This document shows positions 17,688-25,744 of a stretch of DNA of 34,701 nucleotides, piece by piece (position 1 is the first letter of the stretch; every line of letters starts with the position of its first letter). The notes beneath the pieces were generated by a model. That model saw nothing but the letters and a program-made list of their open reading frames with translations, had not been told where the DNA came from and did not search any database. Source of the stretch: Methanobacteriota archaeon. Lineage in GTDB: Archaea > Thermoplasmatota > E2 > DHVEG-1. Made by a program: the position numbers and the translations under genes. The DNA is taken from positions 1 to 34,701 of the forward strand of contig CAIRCU010000019.1 of NCBI GenBank assembly GCA_903877165.1, in the 5' to 3' direction.

Positions 17688-18107
17688 ATGAAGGAAGGCG
17701 TCGCCCGGTTCTGGCGGGAGATCCCCCAGCGGTATAACTTCCTTGGCAATGTGTGTAGTTCTTGCGATCGCGTGTTCTTCCCGCCTCGGGAGGCGTGCCC
17801 GTTCTGCCGACGGAAAAGCATGGGGAAGATGAAGGAGCAGTACCTCTCCGGTCATGGCGAAGTCATCTCGTATACCGTAATCCATGTCGGTCCAGAGGAT
17901 TTCGAGGAGCAAGTCCCCTACCCCGTCGCAATCATCCAGTTAGATGAGGGCCCTCGGATCACGGGGCAGATCGTCGACTGCGACCCCGATGACGTGAAGA
18001 TCGGGATGAAGGTCGAAAGCACCTTCCGCAAGATCCAGCAGGATGGCTGTTCAGGCGCCATCTACTACGGGTACAAGTTTCTTAAAAGTCATAATAGTAA
18101 TAAGTAA
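17688..18107 (+). CDS. DUF35 OB-fold scaffold protein (Zn ribbon)
   Basis: A 139-residue protein. A helical start (EGVARFWREIPQRYNFLG) is followed by a zinc ribbon with C23, C26, C37 and C40 (CSSCDRVFFPPREACPFC), then an OB fold (GHGEVISYTVIHVGPEDF to YYGYKFL). In archaea DUF35 bridges thiolase and HMG-CoA synthase and offers a shared CoA-binding site (established for a methanogen complex). The start is 2 nt after the thiolase stop, with GGAGG at 17673-17677 as SD inside the thiolase gene. A longer frame from 17655 overlaps thiolase and lacks support. Confidence 0.95.
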   Translation: MKEGVARFWREIPQRYNFLGNVCSSCDRVFFPPREACPFCRRKSMGKMKEQYLSGHGEVISYTVIHVGPEDFEEQVPYPVAIIQLDEGPRITGQIVDCDPDDVKIGMKVESTFRKIQQDGCSGAIYYGYKFLKSHNSNK

Positions 18108-18119
18108 AAAATGAATCAG

Positions 18120-18142
18120 ACAGAGGCGAACACCACCTCTGT
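18120..18142. terminator. Hairpin after the HMGS-thiolase-DUF35 operon
   Basis: ACAGAGG and CCTCTGT form a perfect 7-bp stem with a 9-nt loop, 13 nt after the DUF35 stop. It lies between convergent genes and may act on either strand. No long T-run follows directly. A TATA-like TTATATATTC at 18150-18159 follows, of unknown use. Confidence 0.4.
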
Positions 18143-18185
18143 TAATACCCTTATATATTCGCAGCGGTTAAGCAGTGGTATGGTT

Positions 18186-18686
18186 TTATCTCGGAAATAA
18201 TTTCGGAAATAATCTGTGGAGTAAATACAACTCGGGAACCCAAATCAAGCAATGGCCCTTATTATCCTTAGGATTGTTATCTCCAGAAGAAGAGATATTA
18301 CATCGTGCAATCCACAATCCACTACCTGGATTACATATTGTAACGAGTTTTTTCTCATACCCACCAGGAGCTATCGCTGAACCATTGTACGATATTCCAG
18401 TAAACCATGGGATAAACCACAATTTGATAAGATTAACACCATGATTAAAGATGCCATAGATTTTTATGTTGCATGAATAGTTGTTGCAAGAGTCTGGACC
18501 TTCGTTTGATACATTGACCGAGAGAACCACGTTCGTTGTAGTATTTTTGTAAAACTTAGTATTTTTTATTACAATTGTCAGGTTGTAGTCTGAAGTACTT
18601 TCGGTTGAAGCGGCAGCAATCGATGGTAGTATCAAAATACAGATGATACCAATAATCAAACCTTTCATAACGATTTTATCCTTCAT
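18186..18686 (-). CDS. Small secreted protein, CARDB-like, with FPxxFP tail
   Basis: A 166-residue protein. The ATG at 18686 has a strong SD (AAGGAGGA) about 8 nt upstream. The signal peptide is clear: KDKIVMKG, then LIIGIICILILPSIAAAS, cleavage near residue 27. The mature part looks like one CARDB-like immunoglobulin fold (LTIVIKNTKFYKNTTTNVVLSVNVSNEGPDSCNNYSC, then GYEKKLVTICNPG) with several Cys that could pair outside the cell. The last residues, LYLLHRLFPKLFPR, resemble the tail of the secreted protein at 7344-8327. The gene is visibly richer in A/T than its neighbours, which may point to transfer or relaxed selection. The function is unknown. Confidence 0.72.
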   Translation of the reverse strand: MKDKIVMKGLIIGIICILILPSIAAASTESTSDYNLTIVIKNTKFYKNTTTNVVLSVNVSNEGPDSCNNYSCNIKIYGIFNHGVNLIKLWFIPWFTGISYNGSAIAPGGYEKKLVTICNPGSGLWIARCNISSSGDNNPKDNKGHCLIWVPELYLLHRLFPKLFPR

Positions 18687-18866
18687 ATTTTCATTCCTCC
18701 TTATGGTATGCTAATGAATATCAAATATTTAGTTATTTCCTTTAAAGAAAATAAGCAACAACGGTAACAAAAAATCACATGAACGATTTTATTTCAATAT
18801 GACTGAAACCCTGCGGTTCCTTCTTAAAACATTTCCTTAGAGACCCATGTCCTATGCTAATCGATG

Positions 18867-18886
18867 AAAAAAGAAAAGAAAAAAAG
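18867..18886 (-). terminator. T-rich terminator after the C25 peptidase gene
   Basis: On the minus strand the sequence just past the stop reads CTCTTTTTTTCTTTTCTTTTTTC, a typical archaeal pyrimidine terminator 20-40 nt after the coding end. Confidence 0.6.
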
Positions 18887-18905
18887 AGAGGGGCGGTGGA
18901 CGCCC

Positions 18906-21900
18906 TTAGATGAACGAGGCGTCGACCGGTACTGGCGAGGTCCACTCGGGGCTGTAGATGACCAGGGCAGGGTCACCGTAGATGTTCTGGATGGTGGTGA
19001 CCTGCATGGATGAACTTCCATACATCGAGGTGTTGTCGCTGGTCGTGAAGTCCCGGTAGTGAAGCCAGACCTGATGCGAGAACGCGACCCCGATTGAGAC
19101 CCCATGGATCATGACATCTTGGAAGAAGAGGTCATCCGCGAGGTCCGCCTCAGGGCACAGCCCGGTGCCGCCGTTCCCGTACCAGCAGAGTGCGCCATGG
19201 TCAAGATACACCATGGGGCAGTCCCCGTCAGCGGTGGTGCAGGACATGTAGAAGATCGCGTCGCTGCGCAGGTTGCCCATGAGCTGGTCGACCCACTTGT
19301 AGTGGATGACATCATAGAGCTGGGGTGGCTCTGGGTTGTACCAGACCTGTCCATTGTCTCGGGAAGTCTTCCAGTTGTCGTCGGCGTACCCGCGCCAGGC
19401 GTCCCACCAGATCTGATCCGGCCAGTTGCAGTTAGCCGTCTGCTGGTATTGGCCGCTGATGCCGCTACCGCCAGTCCCATGCCCAGAGTAGTACATGACG
19501 CTGGCGCCGTCGTTGATTTGCTGGAGATGTGCGACCCAGAAGCAGTGGCCTATATACGTTCTTAAATGGGAGCTGAAGGCTTCTTTTACTGTACGGGCAG
19601 CGTAGACCTTGCTGGTTTTTCCATCGTTCGTCTTCCAGGTTCCACCATCAGGGTAGTTCATGAGTTGCGAGGTGGTGATGTTGCGGTTCGGGTTCGCAAA
19701 GATCAAGGCCGGGTAGAGGACGTCACGGACGATGACATCATTCGTATAGGCTGGGGTGTCTCCAGGTATCTGGCCCGCGTAGGAATTGTTCCCCATGAGG
19801 TCAGCGTGGAGGTCCATGCAGATGTCCTTGCGTGGGGCGACGATACAGTAGCCTTCCTGTCCGGCGAGGTCCAGGCCTAGTCCTTTGACATAGGTTTGGA
19901 CGTCCTTGACCATCTCTTCGTTCCAGTAGCGTTTGGCGTCAAGCCCGTAGGTTGGGACGGTGCCGCTACCTTGGAGTAAGTATTTCAGGAGGCTTATGTA
20001 GACCTTCATCATGTTCTGTTCGACCGGGGCAGTGGCATCCGGCAGGTGTCCGGTGGAGCGGGACCCATGGTAGTAGTCTCCATCCCACAACTGCCAAGTT
20101 TCAATCCGGTCGTCGATCGCCGCGGGGTTCCCCGGGATGTCCTCGATTCGGAGAACTGGGGCTCCGTGGTAGGCGGCCAGCATCGCCGCTGGGGCGAAGA
20201 AGCCTTTGTCGGTCTTCAGGGACGTAATCGTGATGTAGTTCTCGGTTCCCGGGAGGCTCTTGATCTCAGTGACGATGTCCTGTGTGGTCTTGAGGTCCTT
20301 GTCAATGGTCGGCAGGCTGCTGCGAACTGCACTTCCAATCTCGCCGCGTTCTACGAAGATGACTTTGGTGACGCCGAGTGTGGTGAAGGCACTTGAGGTC
20401 GCGGTGGGGACACTGTCCGCTGCGACGTACAGTAGTGGGGCATGGATCATAGAGGCGATGACCGCGGCGTTGGCAGCGGACATCTCAGCGTTTGCCCGAT
20501 TCTGGTTAACACTGCGGAGGTTTGCAATGAGCGTGTAGCTAACAGAGCTACCTACGGCGTTCCGTGGGACGACGATGATCTCCCATTTCCCGGCCTCTGG
20601 GTGGAGAACCTCAGCAGTCCATTGAGTATGAGCAGCTGGGTTCCAGCAACGCCAGGGGTTAATTGCTGGGTTTTCGAATCCGTTCCAGATGTGGATGGGA
20701 TTCACAGGGCCGTTCCAAACGGGGATGTCAGGTGCGCGTAGGTGACCCGTCGGGTCCACGAGGAAGACGAGTAGGTCTGATGCGGTGCTGGTAGTGATTG
20801 TCGCTGTAAGGACTGTGTCAGTGTCTTTGACGTCGACGTGGTACCGGTCTCCTTCGTATTTGGTGATCTTAAAGGACCAGGCGTTGGAGACATGGTCGGT
20901 CGCTGCTGACCAGACTCCAGCACGAGTAACCGGGTAGTACATGTCGATGGCGTTCCCAGCGCCGTCGTAGGGTGAGGGCCACCAGTCTTGGGCTGCGGTG
21001 ATGAACTGGGGGATGATGAGTCCAAGTGATGGGTTCGCCGCGACACCGATCATGCTGACGTTGAGAGCGCAGTACTTAGGTCCGAGGAAGAACGGGTAGC
21101 CGGAGGTGCCGCCGAGGCTCTTGATCTTCGGGCTGTCGCCAGCGAGGGTTTCGACGGAGGCTTTATGTTGCATGGTCGCGGTGCGTTTTAAAAGCTGCTT
21201 TGTGGTGTCGTTGTAGTGGCTGCCGTCAACGGCGACGACCGCGGTCTGGGAGTTATCCCAATTGTTAACGGCGATGTCCGCGGCGGCTTGGACGGGGTCA
21301 GAAGGCACAGTGTACTGGGTGGCGATCTTGCCATGGGTGGCGAGGTAGGCGTTCCAGTCGTTGACGAGGTACTGGGTGGTGTCGTCGACGACGCCGAAGC
21401 TGGTGGCGTCATCGTAGTAGGCTGTCGGGGTCTGGTCACCGCTGTAGATGATGGGAGCGAGGTAGCGCTGTCCGCCAGAGAGGTAGTTGCAGGCGGGGAT
21501 GGAAGCGAGGTATCCATATTCATCAGTACTGGATGTTGGGTTGTTGGGGACCGTGAAGGTCTTCGCGATGGGGGTGATCTGAGGCTCTGGAATGGGTCCG
21601 GGTGGTGATGTCCCAGAGGATTTCAGGGTCAAGGTAAGGCTGTAGGGTCCAGAGCCGTAGGAGTAGTATTTCCAGTCTACGGGGTGGGGGCAGTCGACCC
21701 AGCCGGGGTAGATGGACACACGGGCGAACCATAGGCCGGTGACGCCTGCTTGGTAGTCGAAGGTGTCATCGTAGTATTGATTGGCTTCGTAGACAAGTGT
21801 GCCGCTGGGGTTGTAGAGCCATAGGTCGAAGTCGGTGAGGAATGCCAAGTTCTTCATGGAGAGGGTGAAGTTGATGTATTGGCCGTTGGTCACCTGGAAT

Positions 21901-22637
21901 TTGTACCAGTCGTAGGGGTCGGTCATGTTCAGGGAGCCTGGGTAGGTGCCCGGGGTGATGAGCACGGCACCGCCTATGGTGTTGCTGGCATCTGTGCCTT
22001 TGTTGGCATCGTTCTGGTTCATCATGTCAATGGTGAAGTGGTATTGGCCTTGGCCGGAGCCGCTGACGAATCGGATCTGCATGTAGAGCTTCGCGGTGTC
22101 CGGGGCTGTGTAAAGGATGTCTTCTGTGGCGGAGCCTGGGTGGGAGGAGTTCACGAGCAAGACTGCATTCGCGTCGTAGAGGGCGAGGTCGAAGTCGAAG
22201 CCGGAAGGCGGCGTCATGGTGATGTGGACTTGTTGGCCGGCTGCAATAGCGAAGACGAACCAGTCTAAGGTATCGGTAGAGGCGGTGAGTTTCCCTGTGC
22301 GTCCACGGCCTTCGGTGTCGTCGAGGATTTCGCCGACGTAGATGGTTCCGGCCTGGGCGATGGTGTTGCCGCCGTCGCGTTTATACCCGGCGTCGTCGTT
22401 GTCCGTGGCGGTGGTGGAGGCAGGGTTGTCGTCTTTCGCGTAATAATTGCGGTCAAGGACGTATGAGCCAGTGGCATTGTCTGGGTTAAAATATGTTTTG
22501 TTGATGGTGGTTGATGGTGCCGTAACAGGTTGGTTACTGCGGGATCCTACCGCGGACATAAATCCGGTGCCGACGAGAAGGAGGCAGAGTACAACAGCTT
22601 CAAGTATTGTTTTCGGAGAATGTGGTTTATAAACCAT
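18906..22637 (-). CDS. Secreted gingipain-like (C25) cysteine peptidase with PPC domains
   Basis: A 1243-residue exported protein. The signal peptide is residues 1-32 (TILEAVVLCLLLVGTGFMSAVGS). Two PPC-type beta domains follow, at about 95-205 and 215-335 (TLDWFVFAIAAGQQVHITM; DPYDWYKFQVTNGQYINFTL). Residues about 720-775 (NAAVIASMIHAPLLYVAADS, TTLGVTKVIFV) look like one or more cell-wall-binding-2-type units. The clan CD catalytic pair is H1053 in MYYSGHGTGG and C1133 in FYMSCTTADG, followed by FFQDVMIHGVSIGVAFSH, the usual end of C25 catalytic domains. It would cut proteins outside the cell. Its strandmate downstream is the small secreted gene; a separate terminator lies between them. Confidence 0.85.
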   Translation of the reverse strand: MVYKPHSPKTILEAVVLCLLLVGTGFMSAVGSRSNQPVTAPSTTINKTYFNPDNATGSYVLDRNYYAKDDNPASTTATDNDDAGYKRDGGNTIAQAGTIYVGEILDDTEGRGRTGKLTASTDTLDWFVFAIAAGQQVHITMTPPSGFDFDLALYDANAVLLVNSSHPGSATEDILYTAPDTAKLYMQIRFVSGSGQGQYHFTIDMMNQNDANKGTDASNTIGGAVLITPGTYPGSLNMTDPYDWYKFQVTNGQYINFTLSMKNLAFLTDFDLWLYNPSGTLVYEANQYYDDTFDYQAGVTGLWFARVSIYPGWVDCPHPVDWKYYSYGSGPYSLTLTLKSSGTSPPGPIPEPQITPIAKTFTVPNNPTSSTDEYGYLASIPACNYLSGGQRYLAPIIYSGDQTPTAYYDDATSFGVVDDTTQYLVNDWNAYLATHGKIATQYTVPSDPVQAAADIAVNNWDNSQTAVVAVDGSHYNDTTKQLLKRTATMQHKASVETLAGDSPKIKSLGGTSGYPFFLGPKYCALNVSMIGVAANPSLGLIIPQFITAAQDWWPSPYDGAGNAIDMYYPVTRAGVWSAATDHVSNAWSFKITKYEGDRYHVDVKDTDTVLTATITTSTASDLLVFLVDPTGHLRAPDIPVWNGPVNPIHIWNGFENPAINPWRCWNPAAHTQWTAEVLHPEAGKWEIIVVPRNAVGSSVSYTLIANLRSVNQNRANAEMSAANAAVIASMIHAPLLYVAADSVPTATSSAFTTLGVTKVIFVERGEIGSAVRSSLPTIDKDLKTTQDIVTEIKSLPGTENYITITSLKTDKGFFAPAAMLAAYHGAPVLRIEDIPGNPAAIDDRIETWQLWDGDYYHGSRSTGHLPDATAPVEQNMMKVYISLLKYLLQGSGTVPTYGLDAKRYWNEEMVKDVQTYVKGLGLDLAGQEGYCIVAPRKDICMDLHADLMGNNSYAGQIPGDTPAYTNDVIVRDVLYPALIFANPNRNITTSQLMNYPDGGTWKTNDGKTSKVYAARTVKEAFSSHLRTYIGHCFWVAHLQQINDGASVMYYSGHGTGGSGISGQYQQTANCNWPDQIWWDAWRGYADDNWKTSRDNGQVWYNPEPPQLYDVIHYKWVDQLMGNLRSDAIFYMSCTTADGDCPMVYLDHGALCWYGNGGTGLCPEADLADDLFFQDVMIHGVSIGVAFSHQVWLHYRDFTTSDNTSMYGSSSMQVTTIQNIYGDPALVIYSPEWTSPVPVDASFI

Positions 22638-22674
22638 AGTTGACCCCCTATTACCTCATTATATAGGTTACGAC

Positions 22675-22687
22675 TATATATAAATTT
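22675..22687 (-). promoter_or_regulatory. TATA box of the C25 peptidase gene
   Basis: On the minus strand AAATTTATATATAG lies 38-50 nt before the ATG at 22637. An SD-like GAGGTAATAGGGGG stretch lies between. It is the strongest TATA element in this divergent gap. Confidence 0.55.
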
Positions 22688-22769
22688 CTGTTAATTTCTA
22701 AGGAACGACGAGCTGCTGAACCCAGGGGTATCTCGATTCTGTTTTTGTGAAGGTTTTCAGCCGATTATC

Positions 22770-22778
22770 TTTATAAGC
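22770..22778 (+). promoter_or_regulatory. TATA box of the DUF1614 gene
   Basis: CTTTATAAGC is 37-45 nt before the GTG at 22815. Transcription would start near 22800. GGAG at 22804-22807 is the SD. Confidence 0.5.
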
Positions 22779-22814
22779 GGCGGGTGGTTGTTCGTTTGCA
22801 CTTGGAGAATCACT

Positions 22815-23504
22815 GTGGATGCTTGGGTTGCGCTCGCGCTGATCATCGGATTTTTTCTCCTACTTGGATTCGTGTTATTCCTGGTCTTGACGCATGCCTT
22901 CCGGAACATGGGGTTGTCGATGACTGAGGCGGTCGTAATCATCGTCGGTTCGTTCCTCCTCGGCCAGGGGATCTTGGATGAAGCGGTGGGGGTGCCGTTC
23001 TCGAATCTCCCCCTACTGACCTATGGGTCGTGGCGTGTCGGGGTGAACCTCGGGGGCGCGGTGGTTCCACTGCTGTTGTGCCTGTATTTGGTCTGGAAGC
23101 ATCGGCTGCCCTGGAGGGGGCTGCTGCTGGGAGTGCTGCTAGTCGGGGTCGTCGCATATCTGGTGACTGTGCCTGATCCTGCGCGGGGTATCGTAGCCCG
23201 GTTCCCTTGGTGGCTGCTGCCGGTGGCCGTAGCAAGCCTTGGCTCGGTGGTTCTGCTGTGGGGTCAGCGGTGGAAGGCGGCGCCGTTCGCGTACGTCATC
23301 GGAGTTTGCGGGGTGTTAGTCGGCGCGGACCTCCTGCACCTGTACACGCTGCTCAACACGGCGATCCCGGCGCCTCGGACCGCGGTGATCGGCGGCGCCA
23401 GTGTCTTCGACATGGTATTCACGACCGGTCTGCTCGCGGTGATCCTTGACGGCGTTATGGGGTACCGTAGAGGCGATGAAAAAGGGGAGGAAAAAAAAGG
23501 GTAG
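22815..23504 (+). CDS. DUF1614 integral membrane protein
   Basis: A 229-residue protein with about seven hydrophobic segments. The pattern GVNLGGAVVPLLLCLYL in the middle and IGGASVFDMVFTTGLLAVIL near the end is the hallmark of DUF1614 proteins, whose function is unknown to me. The conserved Asp in the last helix region (FDMVF) and the Gly-rich helix pairs suggest a transporter- or protease-like membrane core, but this is only a guess. The GTG at 22815 is chosen because GGAG lies 7 nt before it and because an ATG further upstream would place a polar segment before the first helix. The C-terminus is a short charged tail (GDEKGEEKKG). It converges on the next gene with 13 nt between. Confidence 0.83.
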   Translation: MDAWVALALIIGFFLLLGFVLFLVLTHAFRNMGLSMTEAVVIIVGSFLLGQGILDEAVGVPFSNLPLLTYGSWRVGVNLGGAVVPLLLCLYLVWKHRLPWRGLLLGVLLVGVVAYLVTVPDPARGIVARFPWWLLPVAVASLGSVVLLWGQRWKAAPFAYVIGVCGVLVGADLLHLYTLLNTAIPAPRTAVIGGASVFDMVFTTGLLAVILDGVMGYRRGDEKGEEKKG

Positions 23505-23517
23505 GTCGTCCTTGGCG

Positions 23518-23994
23518 TTAGGGGCGTCTGCTGCCGTATTTCATGCCCCAGGGCGCCCACATTGCGGCGACGATGCCGCCCATGAGGAGCAGGGCGATGA
23601 TGAAGACCGCGATGTTCTGATAGACGGAGAACTGTCCAGCGTAGACGTAGAACCAGTAGATGAGTCCGATGAGAATCGCAACAAAGATGATGCCGGAGGC
23701 CCAGAGGCGCCAGCGTAATCCCGGCAGGTTCATCTGCTCCCGGTCCCAGTCCTTCATGTACCGTCGGCCCCAGATCAGCCATGGGACGCCAACGATGAAG
23801 CCGAGGACGAGGACGGACGCAAGAATGATAGCCACGTTTTGGTATCCGTTGTAATGCGCGGCGTAGAAAAACAGCCAGACGATCAGGAAAATCAGCCAGC
23901 CGATGCTGGCGACGATGGAGAGCGACACGCGCCATGCCAGGCCGTTCATGGGTGGTTCCAGCTTACATTCAGTGGGTTCTTCCGATGGATCCAT
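23518..23994 (-). CDS. Four-helix membrane protein with internal duplication
   Basis: A 158-residue protein built of two similar two-helix units. Unit 1 is residues 21-80 and unit 2 is residues 95-151. Each begins with WR, has a helix ending in Trp/Tyr-rich residues, then a YQN loop (YAAHYNGYQNVAII against YAGQFSVYQNIAVF), then a second helix ending in Trp and basic residues (PWLIWGRRYMK against WAPWGMKY). The linker is charged and probably cytoplasmic. A short acidic N-terminus with one Cys precedes unit 1. The ATG at 23994 is preferred over the GTG at 24006 because GAGGT (24004-24000) lies 5 nt before it. I do not recognise a named family or function. Confidence 0.75.
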   Translation of the reverse strand: MDPSEEPTECKLEPPMNGLAWRVSLSIVASIGWLIFLIVWLFFYAAHYNGYQNVAIILASVLVLGFIVGVPWLIWGRRYMKDWDREQMNLPGLRWRLWASGIIFVAILIGLIYWFYVYAGQFSVYQNIAVFIIALLLMGGIVAAMWAPWGMKYGSRRP

Positions 23995-24163
23995 GAGGTA
24001 CCTCACCAGGTGTCCCTTAAAGCCGTGCGTCTATATAAAGGGAGTGGGATTCACGATGCGAATCGGGAGTCGTCGTTCTGCTTTTGTACCCGCATTGGCG
24101 GTGGCTTCGCAGAAACGAGCGGATAAATCCAGGGGAGAAGGAAGGCGTTTCCTCATCAACAAA

Positions 24164-24175
24164 CTTTTAATATAC
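24164..24175 (+). promoter_or_regulatory. TATA box of the coiled-coil/aMBF1 operon
   Basis: CTTTTAATATAC lies 41-52 nt before the ATG at 24216. Transcription would start near 24195. GAGG at 24204-24207 is the SD. Confidence 0.5.
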
Positions 24176-24215
24176 ACCATATATTTTACCCGTCACGTTT
24201 TTCCTGAGGCAGACA

Positions 24216-25214
24216 ATGGACAAAGAACCCAATGAACCCGTTGAAACCGCTGAGCCAGCGAACGAGACGGAACCGACGGAGACCACAGCATCCACTGAAC
24301 CGACTGAGCAGGACGAATCTGCTGAGGCCACGGAGGCGCCGGAGCCGACAGAAAGCATCGAGTCGATGCTGAAGACTAAAGACGAGCTGCAGGTCCGGGC
24401 CAACGAGCTGAAACGCAGCCGCGACGAGCTCCATGAGAAATCCAAGAAAATGGCCATAGAGCGCGACGAGATAAACGCGAAAGTCCGCCAGCTCCGCAAT
24501 GAAATCAACGAACACAAGAAGAAACGCGACGAGTACAACGAACGCGTCAAACACGCCAAGGAACAACGCACCGAGTTCACCAAAGGCCACATCGACCTCA
24601 AGAAACAGATCAAGGACCTCGAAAAGGACCGAGTCCAAAGCTCAGGCGTCAACCTCAACGAGCTCAAACAGCAGCTGCGCAAAATGGAAAACGAGCACAT
24701 GACGCAGCCGATGACCACGCAGAAGGAGAAAAAGTTCATCGACCTCATGAAGGAGCTGCACAACAAGATCAAGACCCAGGAAGAGACGCTCAACAAAGAC
24801 CCCAAGCTCAAACAGGCCATGGACGACGAGAAACTCTTCAAACAAAAAGCGGAAAAGGCGCACGACACCGTCGAGAAGCTAGCGAAAAAAGCGCAAGAGG
24901 AGCACCAATCCATGATCGAACTGCTCCAGCAGCTCGACAAGTACGTCAAACGCACCACCGAGATCCAAGAGAACATCGTCATCTCCAAAATAGAGGCCGA
25001 CAAGATCCACAAAGAGTTCATCGACCACGTCAACCGCATCCACGAACTCGAGAAGACTATCGCCTCAACCGAGAAGAAGAAGGAGAAGAAAAAGAAACTC
25101 GCGGACGTCACCGCCGCCCAGCGGGAGGCCGACGAGATCTACGAACGCTTCAGGAACGGCGAGAAACTCAGCACCGAAGACCTCATGGTGCTGCAGAAAG
25201 CCGGTTTACTCTAA
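24216..25214 (+). CDS. COG1340-type coiled-coil protein, copy 2
   Basis: A 332-residue cytoplasmic protein. Residues 1-48 are acidic and rich in Pro, Thr and Glu (repeated TEPTE, EATEAPEPTE), likely disordered. From residue 50 the protein is a charged coiled coil (TKDELQVRANELKRSRDELHEKS). The coil breaks near residue 165 at MTQPMTTQKEKKFIDLM, the same T-x-PM-x-T position seen in copy 1, and then continues to about 285. A short tail after KKKEKKKKLADV ends with NGEKLSTEDLMVLQKAGLL. This C-terminal element (ADEIYERFRNGEKLSTEDLMVLQ) is absent from copy 1 and may be a docking segment. It is the first gene of an operon with aMBF1, a YrdC-type enzyme, MetAP2 and a creatininase-family gene, a context tied to translation. 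Confidence 0.88.
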   Translation: MDKEPNEPVETAEPANETEPTETTASTEPTEQDESAEATEAPEPTESIESMLKTKDELQVRANELKRSRDELHEKSKKMAIERDEINAKVRQLRNEINEHKKKRDEYNERVKHAKEQRTEFTKGHIDLKKQIKDLEKDRVQSSGVNLNELKQQLRKMENEHMTQPMTTQKEKKFIDLMKELHNKIKTQEETLNKDPKLKQAMDDEKLFKQKAEKAHDTVEKLAKKAQEEHQSMIELLQQLDKYVKRTTEIQENIVISKIEADKIHKEFIDHVNRIHELEKTIASTEKKKEKKKKLADVTAAQREADEIYERFRNGEKLSTEDLMVLQKAGLL

Positions 25215-25257
25215 CCCCTCATCAGCCATCAGGATCAGTACACAGGAGGAGACATGC

Positions 25258-25740
25258 ATGCCGTGTGAATTGTGTGGACGAGAAGTCAAAGGCTGCAAAC
25301 TCGCCATCGTCGACGGCGCCAAACTCAGCGTCTGCCCCGACTGCATCAAATTCGCTGAAGGCGCCCCTGAAGAACCACCACGTCCCCCAGCCCCCGTCCA
25401 ACGCTTCCTCGTCCAACGCACCAGACAAACACAGCCCAAAGACATCTACAAAGACATGCAGCAAGACCTCATCACGGACTGGAACCACAAAGTCGAGGAC
25501 GCACGCAAACGCAAAGGCCTCACCCGCCAGGAGCTCGGCTTCCGCATCGGCGAACGCACCGTCACCATCGCCAAAATCGAAAACGGCGACCTCAGGCCCT
25601 CCGACCAGGTCATCGCCAAACTCGAAAAAGAACTCAGCATCAAGCTCCTCGAACCCATCAGCACCGAAAAACCAGCCACCACCCCCACCACACCCGGCAC
25701 CACCGCCAGCTACACCCTCGGCGACTTCATCAAAAAGTGA
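25258..25740 (+). CDS. Multiprotein bridging factor aMBF1 (Zn ribbon plus HTH)
   Basis: A 160-residue protein. The N-terminal zinc ribbon has C3, C6, C26 and C29 (CELCGREVKGC, VCPDC). A Pro-rich linker follows, then a Cro/C1-type helix-turn-helix at about residues 75-135 (VEDARKRKGLTRQELGFRIG, TIAKIENGDLRPSDQVIAKLEKEL). This order is the archaeal form of MBF1. Archaeal MBF1 has been linked to the small ribosomal subunit rather than to transcription (established knowledge). A flexible tail with AT/PT residues ends in LGDFIKK. GGAGG at 25245-25249 lies 8 nt before the ATG and fixes the start. It lies 43 nt behind the coiled-coil gene and 4 nt before the YrdC gene. Confidence 0.95.
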   Translation: MPCELCGREVKGCKLAIVDGAKLSVCPDCIKFAEGAPEEPPRPPAPVQRFLVQRTRQTQPKDIYKDMQQDLITDWNHKVEDARKRKGLTRQELGFRIGERTVTIAKIENGDLRPSDQVIAKLEKELSIKLLEPISTEKPATTPTTPGTTASYTLGDFIKK

Positions 25741-25744
25741 CACA

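Noticed and set aside
18175-18444. Plus-strand frame opposite the small secreted protein, with a TATA-like element before it
   Set aside because: It is the shadow of a gene that has its own SD and signal peptide; the TATA-like sequence alone is not enough.
19104-19565. 153-codon plus-strand frame opposite the C25 catalytic domain
   Set aside because: It is an antisense shadow of the strongest part of the C25 gene, with no promoter or SD.
25265-25744. Long frame upstream of the YrdC start, giving a 357-residue protein
   Set aside because: It runs through aMBF1 in another frame, is low-complexity (Ser, Pro, Asn, Thr), and the YrdC domain begins at the ATG at 25745.
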